The notes beneath the pieces are model-generated. The model did no database searches. It saw nothing but the letters and a program-made list of their open reading frames with translations, and had not been told where the DNA came from. The translations under genes and the position numbers were made by a program. From the NCBI GenBank assembly GCA_963682175.1, contig OY821784.1:26517621-26581620 (forward strand): 64,000 bases of DNA, read 5' to 3'. Source of the stretch: Triglochin maritima. Taxonomy: Eukaryota; Streptophyta; Magnoliopsida; Alismatales; Juncaginaceae. Below, in pieces: positions 44,100 to 55,083 of this stretch (within the stretch, counting starts at the first letter, position 1; each line of letters starts with the position of its first letter).

Positions 44100-47038
44100 T
44101 GACTCCGAAAAAGAAACTCACTCCATCAGAGTCTGAAGGCTCGAATACTTATAGTTCACGAGGTCCAATCCAGTTTGATGACCGTCTTGAGCCGATAAGC
44201 ATGTTGTTTGATAACTGGAAAAGTTATCTGGGTAGCCTAGCAAAGGCCAAAGTTGACATTTGTTTCTCGAGTTGGGCCGATGTTGATGAGAAGTTGAAGG
44301 GCACAATAGGGATGACGTGCAGGTAATGAGTCAATTATAATATTCTTTAGTTGTTAGTCAAACTTCTGAGATATATAAAGTTGTTAATATGTTGTAGTCA
44401 TCTTTTGAGTTCCAATCCACTAACAAGTTGAAGAAAAAGTGGATGACATACATGTCAGTTCGTTGGAGGGACTTCAAAACAAATTTAACCAACAAGTACA
44501 TATTTGGAGACTACCAATATAGAAATCCTTGCGATATCTATAACTTTATCACTCTGAATCAATGTGAGCAATTTAGAAAATCAAGAGATAGCCCAGAGTT
44601 TGAGGTAACTAAGTTTAATTTGAAATGTGAACTTATTAAGTTATTGTTTTAAATGAGAATCTAATAAAATTAATTTTAGGCCATCCGAGCAACAAACAAA
44701 CGATTAGATCTTCTAACAAGTATACGCATCGTATGTCTTGAGTGGGGTACCAAAAGTTAGAAGCACAAATGATGGCTGAAAAGATTACCCTGAAGAAACA
44801 AGAGGCAAGTGACTCTGGTATGAGTGAGCGGCAAGCAAGCAACTTGTCTCCTCCTTCTCTCATAGCTTGTTGTGATTCTTGGAAGAGAGCGAGGGTAAAC
44901 TCCACAGGGGAGTACGTCACAGATAAGTCGCAAACGATCGGCTTGAAGATAGTGAGTTGTATCACTTGTATATGTTATTAAATCACATTTAGTAATTTTA
45001 TGTTTTTCAATTGTTGGTAACTGATTGACATCATTTCATGCTTATATTTGTATCTTTTATCCATTATCTTTCACCTAAACAATGCTATGTCACGAGTTTT
45101 ATGTTTAGTTTTCAGGAATAAATAGGTTTGAAGAGATGAAGCATAAAAGGACCCAAAAGCTGGGAAAAAGGACTGAATTGTGAGATCTGGGGACCAAGAT
45201 GCAAGGAAGAATGACCTGATTGCAAGACAGAAGTACCTAAGAGCAAAACAGAATACTCCACACCATCATGGGGAGTATTTTACCAATTCGATTCGGGTCG
45301 GAGCTCCAACAAGTCAAGTAACCGCATCAAAGACCAAGAATACCATCCAGGAAAGCCTCCAAGAAAGCCCAGACGAATCCGGACCCTGTAGACCGCCAAT
45401 TGGCGGTCTGGAACCGCTAATTGGCGGTCCAGGTGGATCCGAATCCGCTTAGCTTTTTCTGGCGTGTGTATTAGAGCGTGCTTATGCTATTTATGGTATT
45501 TGTTTAGTCCCACATCGGGGGATTGTCCCGGATTAGCTTTTTCCATGGCTATAAATAGAACTCTTCACCTTCCATTGTAATCACTCCATGCTTGTGGCCA
45601 TTCTCCCTAATTGAAGTGGAAGCCTTGAAGCAAGAAACTCAATAGGGAGATGCTACTGGTCTTGTGAGTCTTCAATTAATAAAATTTTCTTTGTTTTGTG
45701 CTTCTTTTATTGTTGGTGCATGCTTTAGTTTAATTGTCTTTTATTAAATCTAGCTTAGTTAATATGCCTTCTTATTTTAGTGTAATAGTTAGTGTAATGT
45801 GTAGTGAGTAAAACCACTCCCCTTTTGGGGGGTGGAGATGATTATCATATATGCAATTAAGGAAGGAAGGATGTTTATTTTGATATGTGTTGATTAATAT
45901 GAATGCATGTTTGCTTGTTAGAATAGAACACTTCACTAGATGGGTTTTGCCATGATAAGTAGACACCTCCCATGCTTGTTTAGTTTCTTAAATAACCAGC
46001 TTGTGTTTATGAACGTTAATCAAAATAGGTTAGTGATTTAATTGATGGGTTTTGCCATGATAAGTAGACACCTCCCATACATGCAAACACTACCTCCACT
46101 TATGCCTATAGGAAGATATTCTTGCCTCCTTATTGTGTATGTGTAGTCACTCCACCCCCTAAGGGATCTCTCTCTCTCTTACTTATTTCTCCATAGTATC
46201 AAGTTTCTCTAGCTTAGTTGAAGTATTCGTTTGTTTTGTTTCCTTCGCATTTGCTTCTTCGTGTTAGCATAGTTTAGATTAGCATAAACAACTTTCTTCC
46301 ATCTTTTTGTGCCACTTGATTTCGTGCAAACAAGAGGCTGCTCACCTCCCTGAGGACGACCCGTACTTGCCACCGCTTCATCGCGGTCGTATACTTGCGG
46401 TTTAAATAAAACGTTCATCAGTAACAATTTTTCGTTAAGCATTAGGACTCTCTGAAGTTGAGAGAATCCCAAGGCGAATTTGCTTCTTATGGTCGGAATG
46501 ACATTCTACGCGAAGCCTTGGGAAATGACTAACATCCTGGTCGTGTATGGGGTAGGAAGTAGGGTTGGACTGTGACAATATTATGGAAAGACTCGACGGT
46601 CAACTTCGTCGACAACTCATACCAAATGCGAGCAACAAATTGTAGATTTGTAATATAAATTGCAACTTGTTATGAAGAGATTGGATCGTGGTTTACCTAC
46701 TTCTCCTACCCGCCGTAGGACCACTTCTTCCCCGGTGACCACTCCTCCGGTGCAGCGACAATCTGGTTTCGTGGCTCATTCCCAAGAGTTGGCCATCCTA
46801 GGCAGTCCTTGAAAGTTTGAGGATGGGTCTACATGTGCTCTTTTTGTTGAAGACCCTGATTGAAGATTTGTGGGGTATAGTAAAGTTTATAACTTCTCCA
46901 AACACCACTTCCTAGAAGTGGAAGAGGGAGAAGTGAAGGTTGCAGTGGGGATGTGCTTAGATGTTGTTGCTCTGGTGCCAATTCCTGAAGAAGAGGTTGT
47001 TACCCTCGGCGATGCTATCAGTGAGTTTGTGATGTGGT
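44100..47038 (+). pseudogene. CACTA TNPA/Transposase_24-like gene, interrupted
   Basis: Accessory DNA-binding protein of CACTA elements. Exon-like pieces: 44100-44326 (MTPKKKLTPSESEGSNTYSS, then DVDEKLKGTIGMTCR), 44400-44610 (KLKKKWMTYMSVRWRDFKTN, NPCDIYNF) and 44680-44981 (SNKYTHRMSRVGYQKLEAQM, then CDSWKRARVNSTGEYVTDKS), matching the plant Ptta/En/Spm transposase family. LTR A4 interrupts at 45022. Beyond it, at 46421-47038, come KPWEMTNILVVYG, the proline-rich TSPTRRRTTSSPVTTPPVQ and VALVPIPEEEVVTLGDAISE, typical of the family's C-terminal part. Internal stops are present. Confidence 0.75.
45022..46420 (+). mobile_element. Solo LTR, family A (copy A4)
   Basis: TGATTGACATCATTTC...AAACGTTCATCA, 1399 bp, between perfect GTAAC repeats (45017-45021 and 46421-46425). 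TATA box CTATAAATAGAACTC near 45549, AATAAA-type signal near 46405, and palindromic block ACTCCCCTTTTGGGGGGT near 45815. Best-preserved copy of the family and the one that sets its orientation. Confidence 0.9.
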
Positions 47039-47043
47039 CTAGT

Positions 47044-48229
47044 TGATGCATTGCATACATTGCATCATATGTCTTTCATTTAGATTAATTTTATATCAAT
47101 AAATGCTACTAAGGTATGTGTTTAGTCTTATTTAGAGAATACATGGACCTGAATGCAAATTACCCATATCCTGAGCATAAACGCGTGCAAAAGACTCATT
47201 TCTGTCATGAAGACCAAGTCAAGATTATCGGGGTTCAAATGGAAGTCCATCAAAGCATAAAAGCATTCAAGACCTAATTACAAAAAGGCCAAGGACTTAA
47301 GCACAAAAGTAGCCAGGGACTTAATTGCAAAGAGCCGAGGACTCGACTGCAATTACAAGTACCAAAATATTAATTTGGAAAAATCAATTGGGATCTCCAA
47401 ATATATGAAGAAATAAATTCGGAGCTCAAAAGAAAGGAAAAATATCAATCCAGACGCGCAAATGACATTTAAATCATACCATAAACACACAGGAAAAATC
47501 CGGATCAAATCTGAGCCAAAAAGGTGGCGATTCCGCCGCACCCCATTTACAAAATGCGGCGGATTAGCCGCACAAAAGTCGATCCGTGCGCTCAAATTTT
47601 TACCAATGTTGTATTGACGCGTGTACTTTTCTTTTATGCATTGAGATCCCCGGTTGAGGCTATAAATAAGGCCGAATCATGTATTGAAGGAGGAACTTGT
47701 TTTATTCCATGCTTTAGTAATAAAATTTTGTTGGTTTATTTTGTGTTTCTAGTTTTGTTTTTGTAGTTTCTCTAGGACCCCTTCTCCTTCCTTCCATCCA
47801 TGAGTTTCTAACTCTCTCCAAAGGGTGGGGGTGACGGATTTAGGGTGATGAGAAGAAGAATGATGTTATTATTTTAATTTCGTATTAGTATATTTTGATT
47901 ACTTGAGTTTATGTTGAATCATTTATCATGTAATGCTTTATAACTAATGTGATTTATTATAAGTTTCAGATTTCTCTAAACAAAACCCGATATCTAAACC
48001 TCCACCCGCTGGACTCTCATCCATCTTTGCTTTATTTTTAATTTGTTTTTGTTGTTCTTGCTTTAGAAATTAAAAATCCAAAAAACTCAAACAAACCTTA
48101 TTTCTCTCTCTTTCTTTCCCTAATCGAAAATCACAAAAATAACAATATCTCTCCCTCCTTGTGTTTGACCCGTACTTGTCACGTCTTCATTGACGCCGTG
48201 CACTTGCGGTATAAATAAAATTCTCATCA
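47044..48229 (+). mobile_element. Solo LTR, family B (copy B3)
   Basis: TGATGCATTGCATAC...AAATTCTCATCA, 1186 bp, between perfect CTAGT repeats (47039-47043 and 48230-48234). Same sequence as the LTRs of element B with moderate divergence. TATA within GGCTATAAATA near 47660. Confidence 0.9.
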
Positions 48230-48234
48230 CTAGT

Positions 48235-49330
48235 CATTTAGTAGAACTAAATGACATACACGAGGTATACTTAAATTTTGAAAGACTGTAAATTTCAATT
48301 TTGTTAATAATTGTATTTACAACAGTTGTATATATATTTGTAAGTTGTCAAACCCCCGGAGCAAAGGGTCAAATAACCAACCTCCGATCAACATTAATTT
48401 GCTACCAAGTTTCTGCAAAATGTTGTCTCATTGCCTGGTAGGTAGGGAATCATAATCCTTAACTACCTGGGAGTTGGAGGAGGTTGAAGGGTTGCCTCCG
48501 GCTTTATATGTTGTCAAAGAGGATGTTATGCAGTTCTTGACGATGGATCAAGTGTGCATAATGATTATCGACGTGCAAGTGAAGTAAGTGTTTTCTTCTA
48601 TATAAGTAGAAATGTATTGAGTAATTTTATCCTAATTATAACATAATGTAATTTTTACTATTGTAGACACCTTTAGAACGTCAGAATGTCAGTCTCTGCC
48701 GGCGATCAACTATTTGGATTAGTTAGTCCTTCTGCCTATATATCCGGGAATGAGGATAAATCGGGCGAGCTAGCGACTCTCATGAAAAATCAAGGCAAAA
48801 TATATTATCCACTCCCTTATCATGAGAGGTAAATTTGTTATTCAAAGTAAGTGGAATTTTATTTCGTAATAAACTTCTAATTTTGTACATAAACACGGCT
48901 CATTGGATGCTTGCCGTTCTATGTCCCAAGACTATTTCAGCATATTGGTTTGATCCTTTTGGGTCGAATAAACCAAGAGAATCCATGAAGAAACTTGTTT
49001 CAATGTAAGTTTGATTTAATCATCGCATTTGCAATCCGTGTTTTTTTATTAGTATTGTGTTCAATAACTTGTGCTACTCAAGACAATGAAGGTTTACAAA
49101 GTGTTAGGTGTAGGAGAACAACCCCAAAAGTGGGAGTAACATGACATGGAATGGGAGTAAATTTTTTCTCCTATTTTTGTTAATTAAGTTAAGTAATGGA
49201 ACATATATTTAGTGAATTTATATGTTTACAGTACCGCATGCAGACTAGAAATACGGAAAGTGGTTACTATGTGATGAGATACATGGAGGAATCCTCCAAT
49301 TTGCAATTCACGACGTAGCCCTATCCGAGG
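48235..49330 (+). pseudogene. Ulp1-like C48 cysteine protease segment of CACTA
   Basis: Exon-like pieces resemble the SUMO-protease-like domain often fused to plant CACTA proteins. They are EGLPPALYVVKEDVMQFLTM (about 48490-48550), DQLFGLVSPSAYISGNED (from about 48702), AHWMLAVLCPKTISAYWFDP (from about 48898, containing the catalytic His and downstream Asp) and TESGYYVMRYMEES (from about 49250). In the family the last motif is CGYYVMR with the nucleophilic Cys. Here the codon at 49259-49261 is AGT (Ser). Pieces have GT/AG-like borders. Whether they were one gene with the TNPA part is inferred from position. Confidence 0.68.
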
Positions 49331-49779
49331 TAATATAGATTGTTATTCAGTTGTATAATATTATAATTATAGTTTAATTATTTAGATATTAATATTTTTT
49401 ACTTCTGTTTTTATTGGTCTTCTCAAAAATTAGCGATCCGTACTCGCAACAAGAGCTCAATAATACTCGCGACCGATGAGCTCGCTATTTTATCATAAAC
49501 ATGTTAACGAATTAGGAGGTTCTCATATCACTAACACTTTTTTTGTAATTTATTTTACAAGTTTACTTGTATTACAATGTTATGCCTTAATATAATTATC
49601 TCATTTTCGGAATGAATGTCAAGTGTGTTGAATGATTGTGTTTGTGTATGTATGCTTGTGTGTATTTGTGGATGAAAGTGTATATGTATTTGTGAATGAA
49701 TTTGGTGCAGGATGAATGAATGTGTTTGCTATGAAGGTGTATCTATTATTGCTATTTCTTTTTATCCAGGTATGGGAAT
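49331..49779. other. CACTA 3' non-coding region
   Basis: AT-rich, with a TGTGTTTGTGTATGTATGCTTGTG low-complexity run near 49635. No gene seen. Confidence 0.5.
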
Positions 49780-50047
49780 AGACGTCGGATGTTTCTATAA
49801 GCCGACGTCTATTGTTTTCAAAAAATGAATAGACGTCGGCTATTATAGAAGATTGACGTCTATACCTAAAGAATAAACGTTGGATGGGAGTAACGAACAA
49901 CGTCTATTCTTTAGGTATAGACATCGGCTTTTAAGCGACCGACGTCTATGTATATACTACGTATACATAGACGTCGGGTCTGGGGAGTCGTATGTCCGAC
50001 GTATATATCCCATATATCCGACGTATATTTCCTTTTCTACAGTAGTG
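49780..50047. repeat. CACTA right sub-terminal repeats
   Basis: Copies of ATAGACGTCGG/CCGACGTCTAT in both orientations up to the terminus, with a few decayed to GACGTATAT near 49995-50030. Mirrors the left end. Confidence 0.8.
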
Positions 50048-50866
50048 ATTCATAGCATGTGAACGTGTGAGATGATTCTCCTTTTCCTCTTGCAAATTTT
50101 CCTTTAGAGGAACTTCTTGAAGTTGCGGGTTAGGAATACGACATCTTCATCAGTATCCTCGTCGTCGATAACTTCTGAATCCGAAGTTGCTTTTAGAGCG
50201 ATAGTCTTTTCTTTCCTTCTTGACCCTTCCCGCTCCTTCTCCTTCTCTCTTCTTTCTTCCATTTGAATCTCATTAAGCAATGAGACTTCCTATGAGATCC
50301 TCCATCTTCAACTTTAAGAGGTCTTTGGCTTCTTCTATTGCCGTGGTCTTTTTCTCCCATTCTAAAGTTAATGACCTAAGAAACTTCCATACCCTATCAC
50401 TTTCAACCAAAATCTTACCAAGGTTCTTCAAGGAGTTAGTAATATAAGTAAAACGAGTGTGCATATCGCTTATGGTTTCATTCGGCTTCATAGCAAATAT
50501 TTCATATTTTTGCATAAATGAATATATGCTAGTTTCCTTAACGGATAATCGACCTTCGAAATGACTCTCTAACATATGCCATGCCTCAAATGATGAATCA
50601 CATGCATTAATTCTACCATACTCTTCTTTGGTTAATCCATACATTAGAATATTCAAGAGTTTTGCATTCATTTGCATCATGGCTGATTTATCATCATTCA
50701 TGAGTTCAAGTTCTTTGTTTTGAATGTATGAAATTTGAAGGAACATCCATAATTTAACATCATAAGATTGAATGAAAGTTATCATGTGTTTCTTCCAATA
50801 AGCATAATTGGTTCCATCAAATAGTGGAGGTCTACCGGTGTGGAATCCCTCGCATTGTTGGGTCAT
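50048..50866 (-). pseudogene. UBN2-type copia gag, N-terminal part
   Basis: Minus frame from ATG 50864-50866: GFHTGRPPLFDGTNYAYWKK, LNILMYGLTKEEYGRINACD, FEAWHMLESHFEGRLSVKET and FTYITNSLKNLGK are the gag (UBN2) domain of a SIRE/Maximus-like copia element. The frame ends at 50273. A shifted continuation (EKTIALKATSDSEV, DEDVVFLTRNFKKFL) runs to the CACTA insertion at 50047 and resumes with the zinc knuckle at 38679. Pol is absent. Confidence 0.83.
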
Positions 50867-50919
50867 TGCTACAAATGTTAATTTGTTTAGATTGCAATCT
50901 ATGAGGCTCTGATATCAAA

Positions 50920-51050
50920 TGTTGGATCTAAAGGGTCCTAATATTAGTCTAAAGGGGGTTGAATAGACTAATTTTGTTCTTTTAAAAGGTTAAGCAATTT
51001 TAAGCAAGAACACTAAAACAGATTAACGATTATTAGCCAAAAAGCCAACA
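50920..51050 (-). repeat. Short (131-bp) LTR of the UBN2 element
   Basis: Plus strand TGTTGGATCTAAAGG...AAAAAGCCAACA. Directly before it on plus is the primer-binding site (minus TTTGATATCAGAGCC). The outer end TGTTGGCTTTTTGGC (minus) is identical to the start of LTR C, and the inner end GATCCAACA resembles LTR C's GATCCTACA. So this looks like an internally deleted relative of LTR C. Confidence 0.55.
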
Positions 51051-51381
51051 GGGTGTGCCCTGATCAGTCATTTGAGTCTACCCCTGAATCTAATTGCCAA
51101 AATACTCCTCATGATGGTGTGGAGTTTCTCAGTTTGCTATTTTGGCCCTTCAGGCTTATGTCTAGGTTGTTTCCTTTTTCTGATGAGTCCTTGTGTATGA
51201 CAGACACATCCATTTTGCTTTATTTAAGTCATTTCTTCTTACGTTTCAGTCATTTTTCTCTTCACTTCTCTTCTTTATTACCTAATACTTGAAATATAAC
51301 AATAAACACTCGAGTAGCACAAAATTGGGGTATAATAAATGATGTATAACATGAGTACGGTGTATGATATGCTAGTAATCA
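51051..51381 (-). mobile_element. Family-A LTR fragment (copy A5)
   Basis: Matches the U3 half of the other A LTRs: TAATTGCCAAAATACTCCTCATGATGGTGTGGAGTT-type sequence (about 51090-51126), then the repeated GG(T/C)CCTT words, and ends near CTAGTAATCA. The TATA/R/U5 half is missing. Confidence 0.65.
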
Positions 51382-51949
51382 TCGATACTTCATCTGGATG
51401 ATGGCACACAACACCACTGGTGGAGGAACTCGACCAGGAAATAATGGACCTAGAGCTACGTGAAATGCTCTGGTCAATGGCAAAGTTGGGTCAGACGGTG
51501 GAGGTGAAACACATTATCTTCTATGCATTTAGGCAATGTCTCTTGGGAGAGATTAGAAATGCCTCTTCCCTTGGGAGAGATTAGGAATTTGTTATGTGTG
51601 TTTGTTTCTTTGTTTTTGTATCAATTTTAATATATGTAGTTCCATGTTTTGTGTTTCATGTTTTGTTTGTTGTTTCTCACTATCAATATTTTGGGTTAAG
51701 TATATGTAGTTCCATGTTGTGTTTGTTGGTTCTCATTGTCAATACAAAGAATACAATTTCAAATTGAAACATAATGTTTCCGATAATTTGAGAGACAATT
51801 GGAAGGGAAATTAGAACCTCTCATCTGCCCTAAACCAAAAAAAACCCTAAATCCGAAATTCGTCAAGCTGACCCGAACAACCAAATCCAAGAAATGGAAG
51901 CAAGCATGGACATTCCAAGGTGGTAAAAATCAAGTTGACTGTGTATTTC
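51382..51949. other. Unassigned, possible gag start fragment
   Basis: The frame ATGATGGCACACAACACC... (about 51396) encodes HNTTGGGTRPGNNGPRA, reminiscent of gag N-termini, but is too short to assign. A CTTGGGAGAGATTAG unit is duplicated at about 51542 and 51571. Otherwise nothing seen. Confidence 0.35.
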
Positions 51950-52430
51950 AGTGAGGTAACTGAGTCATCCCGTGAGGGGCCTATGGGACTTGATTTTTAT
52001 AGAGTTTACTTAAACCCACCCCCAATTCAATCCCAAATCTTGAGCTACACAACTCCTTGCAATGTAAATGTAGAACATTGGGGTGCAAATACCATACATT
52101 TGGGGCAGAGTCATCCTGTGAACTATTAAGGGACTGAGTCATAAAGTGTGAAAATCATCGTAAACTGAGGTATCCCATGAGGGTACTAACTCGTCCCAAA
52201 ATGGTATTGTCCCGTCAGGTGGGGGGACTCAATCGTCCTGCTACGGGTATTTCGTCCAGAGAGGATTCTTAGACGTCTTGCAAGAGGACTGCCCTATCTC
52301 ACAGGTGGCCTATCCGTCTCGCGAGGAGACTGAATTGACCTGAAAGGCCGAGAAAGGGCAATGTCATCCCGAGAGGGGACTGAGTTTCCCCGAGGCCCGA
52401 GGGGGACTGAGTCGTCCCGGAGGGGATAAA
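51950..52430. repeat. Degenerate GGGACTGAGTCGTCCCG repeat block
   Basis: About 480 bp in which GGGACTGAGT(C/T)(G/A)TCCCG(A/T)GAGG-like units recur every 20-45 bp with heavy divergence (for example near 52140, 52220, 52375 and 52400). A single related stretch reappears near 52675-52735 within the next array. Confidence 0.6.
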
Positions 52431-55083
52431 AGAGTTGTAAAAATCACCAAGTGGGGCCGTTCAACCAAACAACCTTGGTCGTTCGGTCGAAACGAGCTGG
52501 GTCGTTGCAACTTAAGTAACATCTTTGCTTGTATTAAGAAAAAGCAGGTACTTCTCTCTAAAACATCAAACAACTTTTTCCATGATGAGATAACTTAATT
52601 AACAACAAATGATTGTTTATGGTGTTCGATCATTAATATGTAATTAAAATTAATTTGTTATATGAGCCTCCATAGGGACGAGTCCGCCCGACGCAAGAGT
52701 CCCGAATAAGATGACTCTGTCCCACACGAGACACATCATTCAAACCAACAATTCTGTCACAGGGTAGGATTGAAACCACCTTATGGTAGATGGGCCAAAC
52801 AAACAAGTTGAAAACATCACATAACAACCTGTTATAGTCTAACTTATACGTACATTGAGATAGGTCAAACAAACTTCTTAGATGGTATCATTAATTTAGG
52901 ATAAACTAGCTGTAAAATTAACCAAATGTGTTGAGTAGTTCGACCAAACGAGCTGGTCGTTTGGTGGAAACAAGCTGGGTCGTTTGACGAAATGGAGTCA
53001 TTCTGTTGAAACGACTTGGTTCGTTCGACCGAACGAGCTTAGTCGTTTTGACTTAATTAACAACTTAAAAAAATACTTCTCTCTAAAACTTGTCCAATAC
53101 GAGACAACTTAATTAACAACATATTTATCAGAGTGTTAGACCTTTAATATGTAGTTCAATTTTAGTTTGTTAAGTGAACTTGAAATGTTCTGGTTTTCGA
53201 AATTGTAAAAATAACAACTGTTTTGAAAAAATATAACATTATGGTACTGTTGTTGGATTCAAATTGAATCAAGACAAACAAGTTGAAAACACACAAGCCA
53301 ACCTTTTACAAGTTAACTTGTACGCACACAAACATTGAGACGGGACAAACAAACTTTGTTACATGGTAGGATTTAATCAAGAGAAACGACATGTAAAAAT
53401 CATTAAACGAGTTCGGTCGTTCCACCAAACAATCTGAGTCATTCGTTCAAAACGACATGGGTCGTTCGACAAATGAGCTGGGTCGTTCGACCAAACTTGC
53501 TGGGTTGTTTCAACATAATTAACAACTTGGCTAGTTTTAAAAATAATAAATACACTTATATCTCTAAGACATGAAACAACGTGTCCAATATGAGACAACT
53601 TAATTAACAACATATCTCATTGCAAATGATTGTTGTTTTTGAGTGTTAGGCCATTAAAGTGTAGTTCAATTTATTTGTTAAGCATGAACTTGTTACACCA
53701 AACGATCTGGGTCATTTTTATCACCAAACGAGCTCGGTCGTTTGCCCCCAACCAAGTTCGGACGCACCAGTCCTTCGCGGGACGCACCAACGAGCTGGTC
53801 GTTTTTACCAAACGAGAGAGCAGCTTGTTTTCACCAAACGAGCTGGGTCGTTTAGTCGAAATGAGCCAGGTCGTTGTAAATTAATTAACAACCTGACTTG
53901 TTATAACAAAAACTTTGTTCTATAAGAGTCAACTTAATTACCAAGCTATACAATTACGGATGAGTAAAGATAAATGAGTTCTAAAAATCACCAAACAGTT
54001 GTTGAGTTGTTCTACCAAAATGATCATGCTTGTTGTGCCAAACAAGCCGAACGAGCTGGGTAATTTTCACCAAATGAGCTGGGTCATTTCACTAAACAAG
54101 TCGGGTCATTTTCACCAAACAAGCTGGGTCGTTCTACTAAACGAGTTGGGTCTTTTTTCCACCAAACAAGTTGGGTCTTTTTTTTCTACCAAACGAGTTG
54201 GGTTGTTTTCCCCCTAACAAGCTGGGACGCACCAGTCTTGTGTAGGACACACCATTTTTGTGCGGGACGTACCAACGAGCTAGGTTGTTTTCACAGAAAA
54301 CGAGCTGGATCATTTTCGCCTAACAAGCTGGGACACACCAGTCCAGTGCAGGACGCACCGACGAGCTAGGTCGTTTTCACAGAAAACAAGCTGGGACACA
54401 CCAGTCCAGTGCAGGACGCACCGACGAGCTAGGTCGTTTTCACAGAAAACAAGCTGGGTTGTTTCACTAAACGTGCCCGCCCTTTAAAGGACACATCACT
54501 CCTGTAAAGGATATGCCCGCCCTTTAATGGACATACATCAATTTAAAGGACAAATTAGTGCTTTACATCTTATGAAATGAAACGTCGCAAAATATCCAAG
54601 AAATAGAAAGTCGCACCGAAGATGAATAAAATCGACATATCACTTGAGGACATCTTATTAATAAAATGTGATTCGGCACGACCTTTCACTCATTCAGTTA
54701 TGGGTCGTTTTCACCAAACAAGTAGGGTTGTTTTCACCTAACAAGCCGGGGCATTCTACCAAACAAGCTGGGTCATTTTTTCTACCAAATGAGCTGGGCC
54801 TTTTTCCCCAAACAAGCTAGGACACACCAGTCCTGTGTGGAACACATCAATCCCACGCGGGATGCACTAATGGTTAGATCGTTTTCACAGAAAACAAGTT
54901 GGGTCGTTTCACTAAATGAGTTGTGTGGGTTGTTTTGTGAAACGACCTAGGTCGTTTGGTTAAACAAGTTGGCTCATTGGTCAAATAACTGAGATTGGGG
55001 GTTTGTGAAACAACCCAGGTTGTTTCGACCGCACAACCCAGGTTGTTGTCCCAAACGAGCCAGCTTATTTGGTGATTTTTACA
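52431..55083. repeat. Higher-order tandem array of ACGAGCTGGGTCGTT units
   Basis: A 2.65-kb block built from degenerate 20-30-bp units (CACCAAACGAGCTGGGTCGTT and variants). The units are themselves nested in longer repeats starting with (G)TAAAAATCACCAAA-like sequence at about 52437, 52912, 53394 and 53984. Each longer unit also carries GAGACAACTTAATTAACAAC and a GTTAG..C.TTAA..TGTAGTTCAATTT stretch. The right end (55066-55082) is the inverse: TTGGTGATTTTTACAAG. Only short frames occur. No element family recognised. Confidence 0.75.
54327..54452. repeat. 63-bp perfect tandem duplication
   Basis: Units 54327-54389 and 54390-54452 are identical by eye, beginning GCTGGGACACACCAGTCC. They lie in the otherwise degenerate array, so this is a recent local duplication. 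Confidence 0.85.

Larger units (their letters stand above)
38680..50047 (+). mobile_element. CACTA transposon, 11.4 kb with two nested solo LTRs
   Basis: Begins CACTAGTGCAGAA and ends TTTTCTACAGTAGTG, flanked by the 3-bp duplication ATT (38677-38679 and 50048-50050). Sub-terminal regions at both ends are packed with TAGACGTCGG and CCGACGTCTA units, the expected transposase-binding sites. Inside are a TNP2-type transposase region (40818-43990), a TNPA/Transposase_24-like gene (about 44100-47038) and a Ulp1-like segment (48.5-49.3 kb). Solo LTRs A4 (45022-46420) and B3 (47044-48229) interrupt it. Without them it is about 8.8 kb. Frameshifts and stops in TNP2 make it non-autonomous now. Confidence 0.9.
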
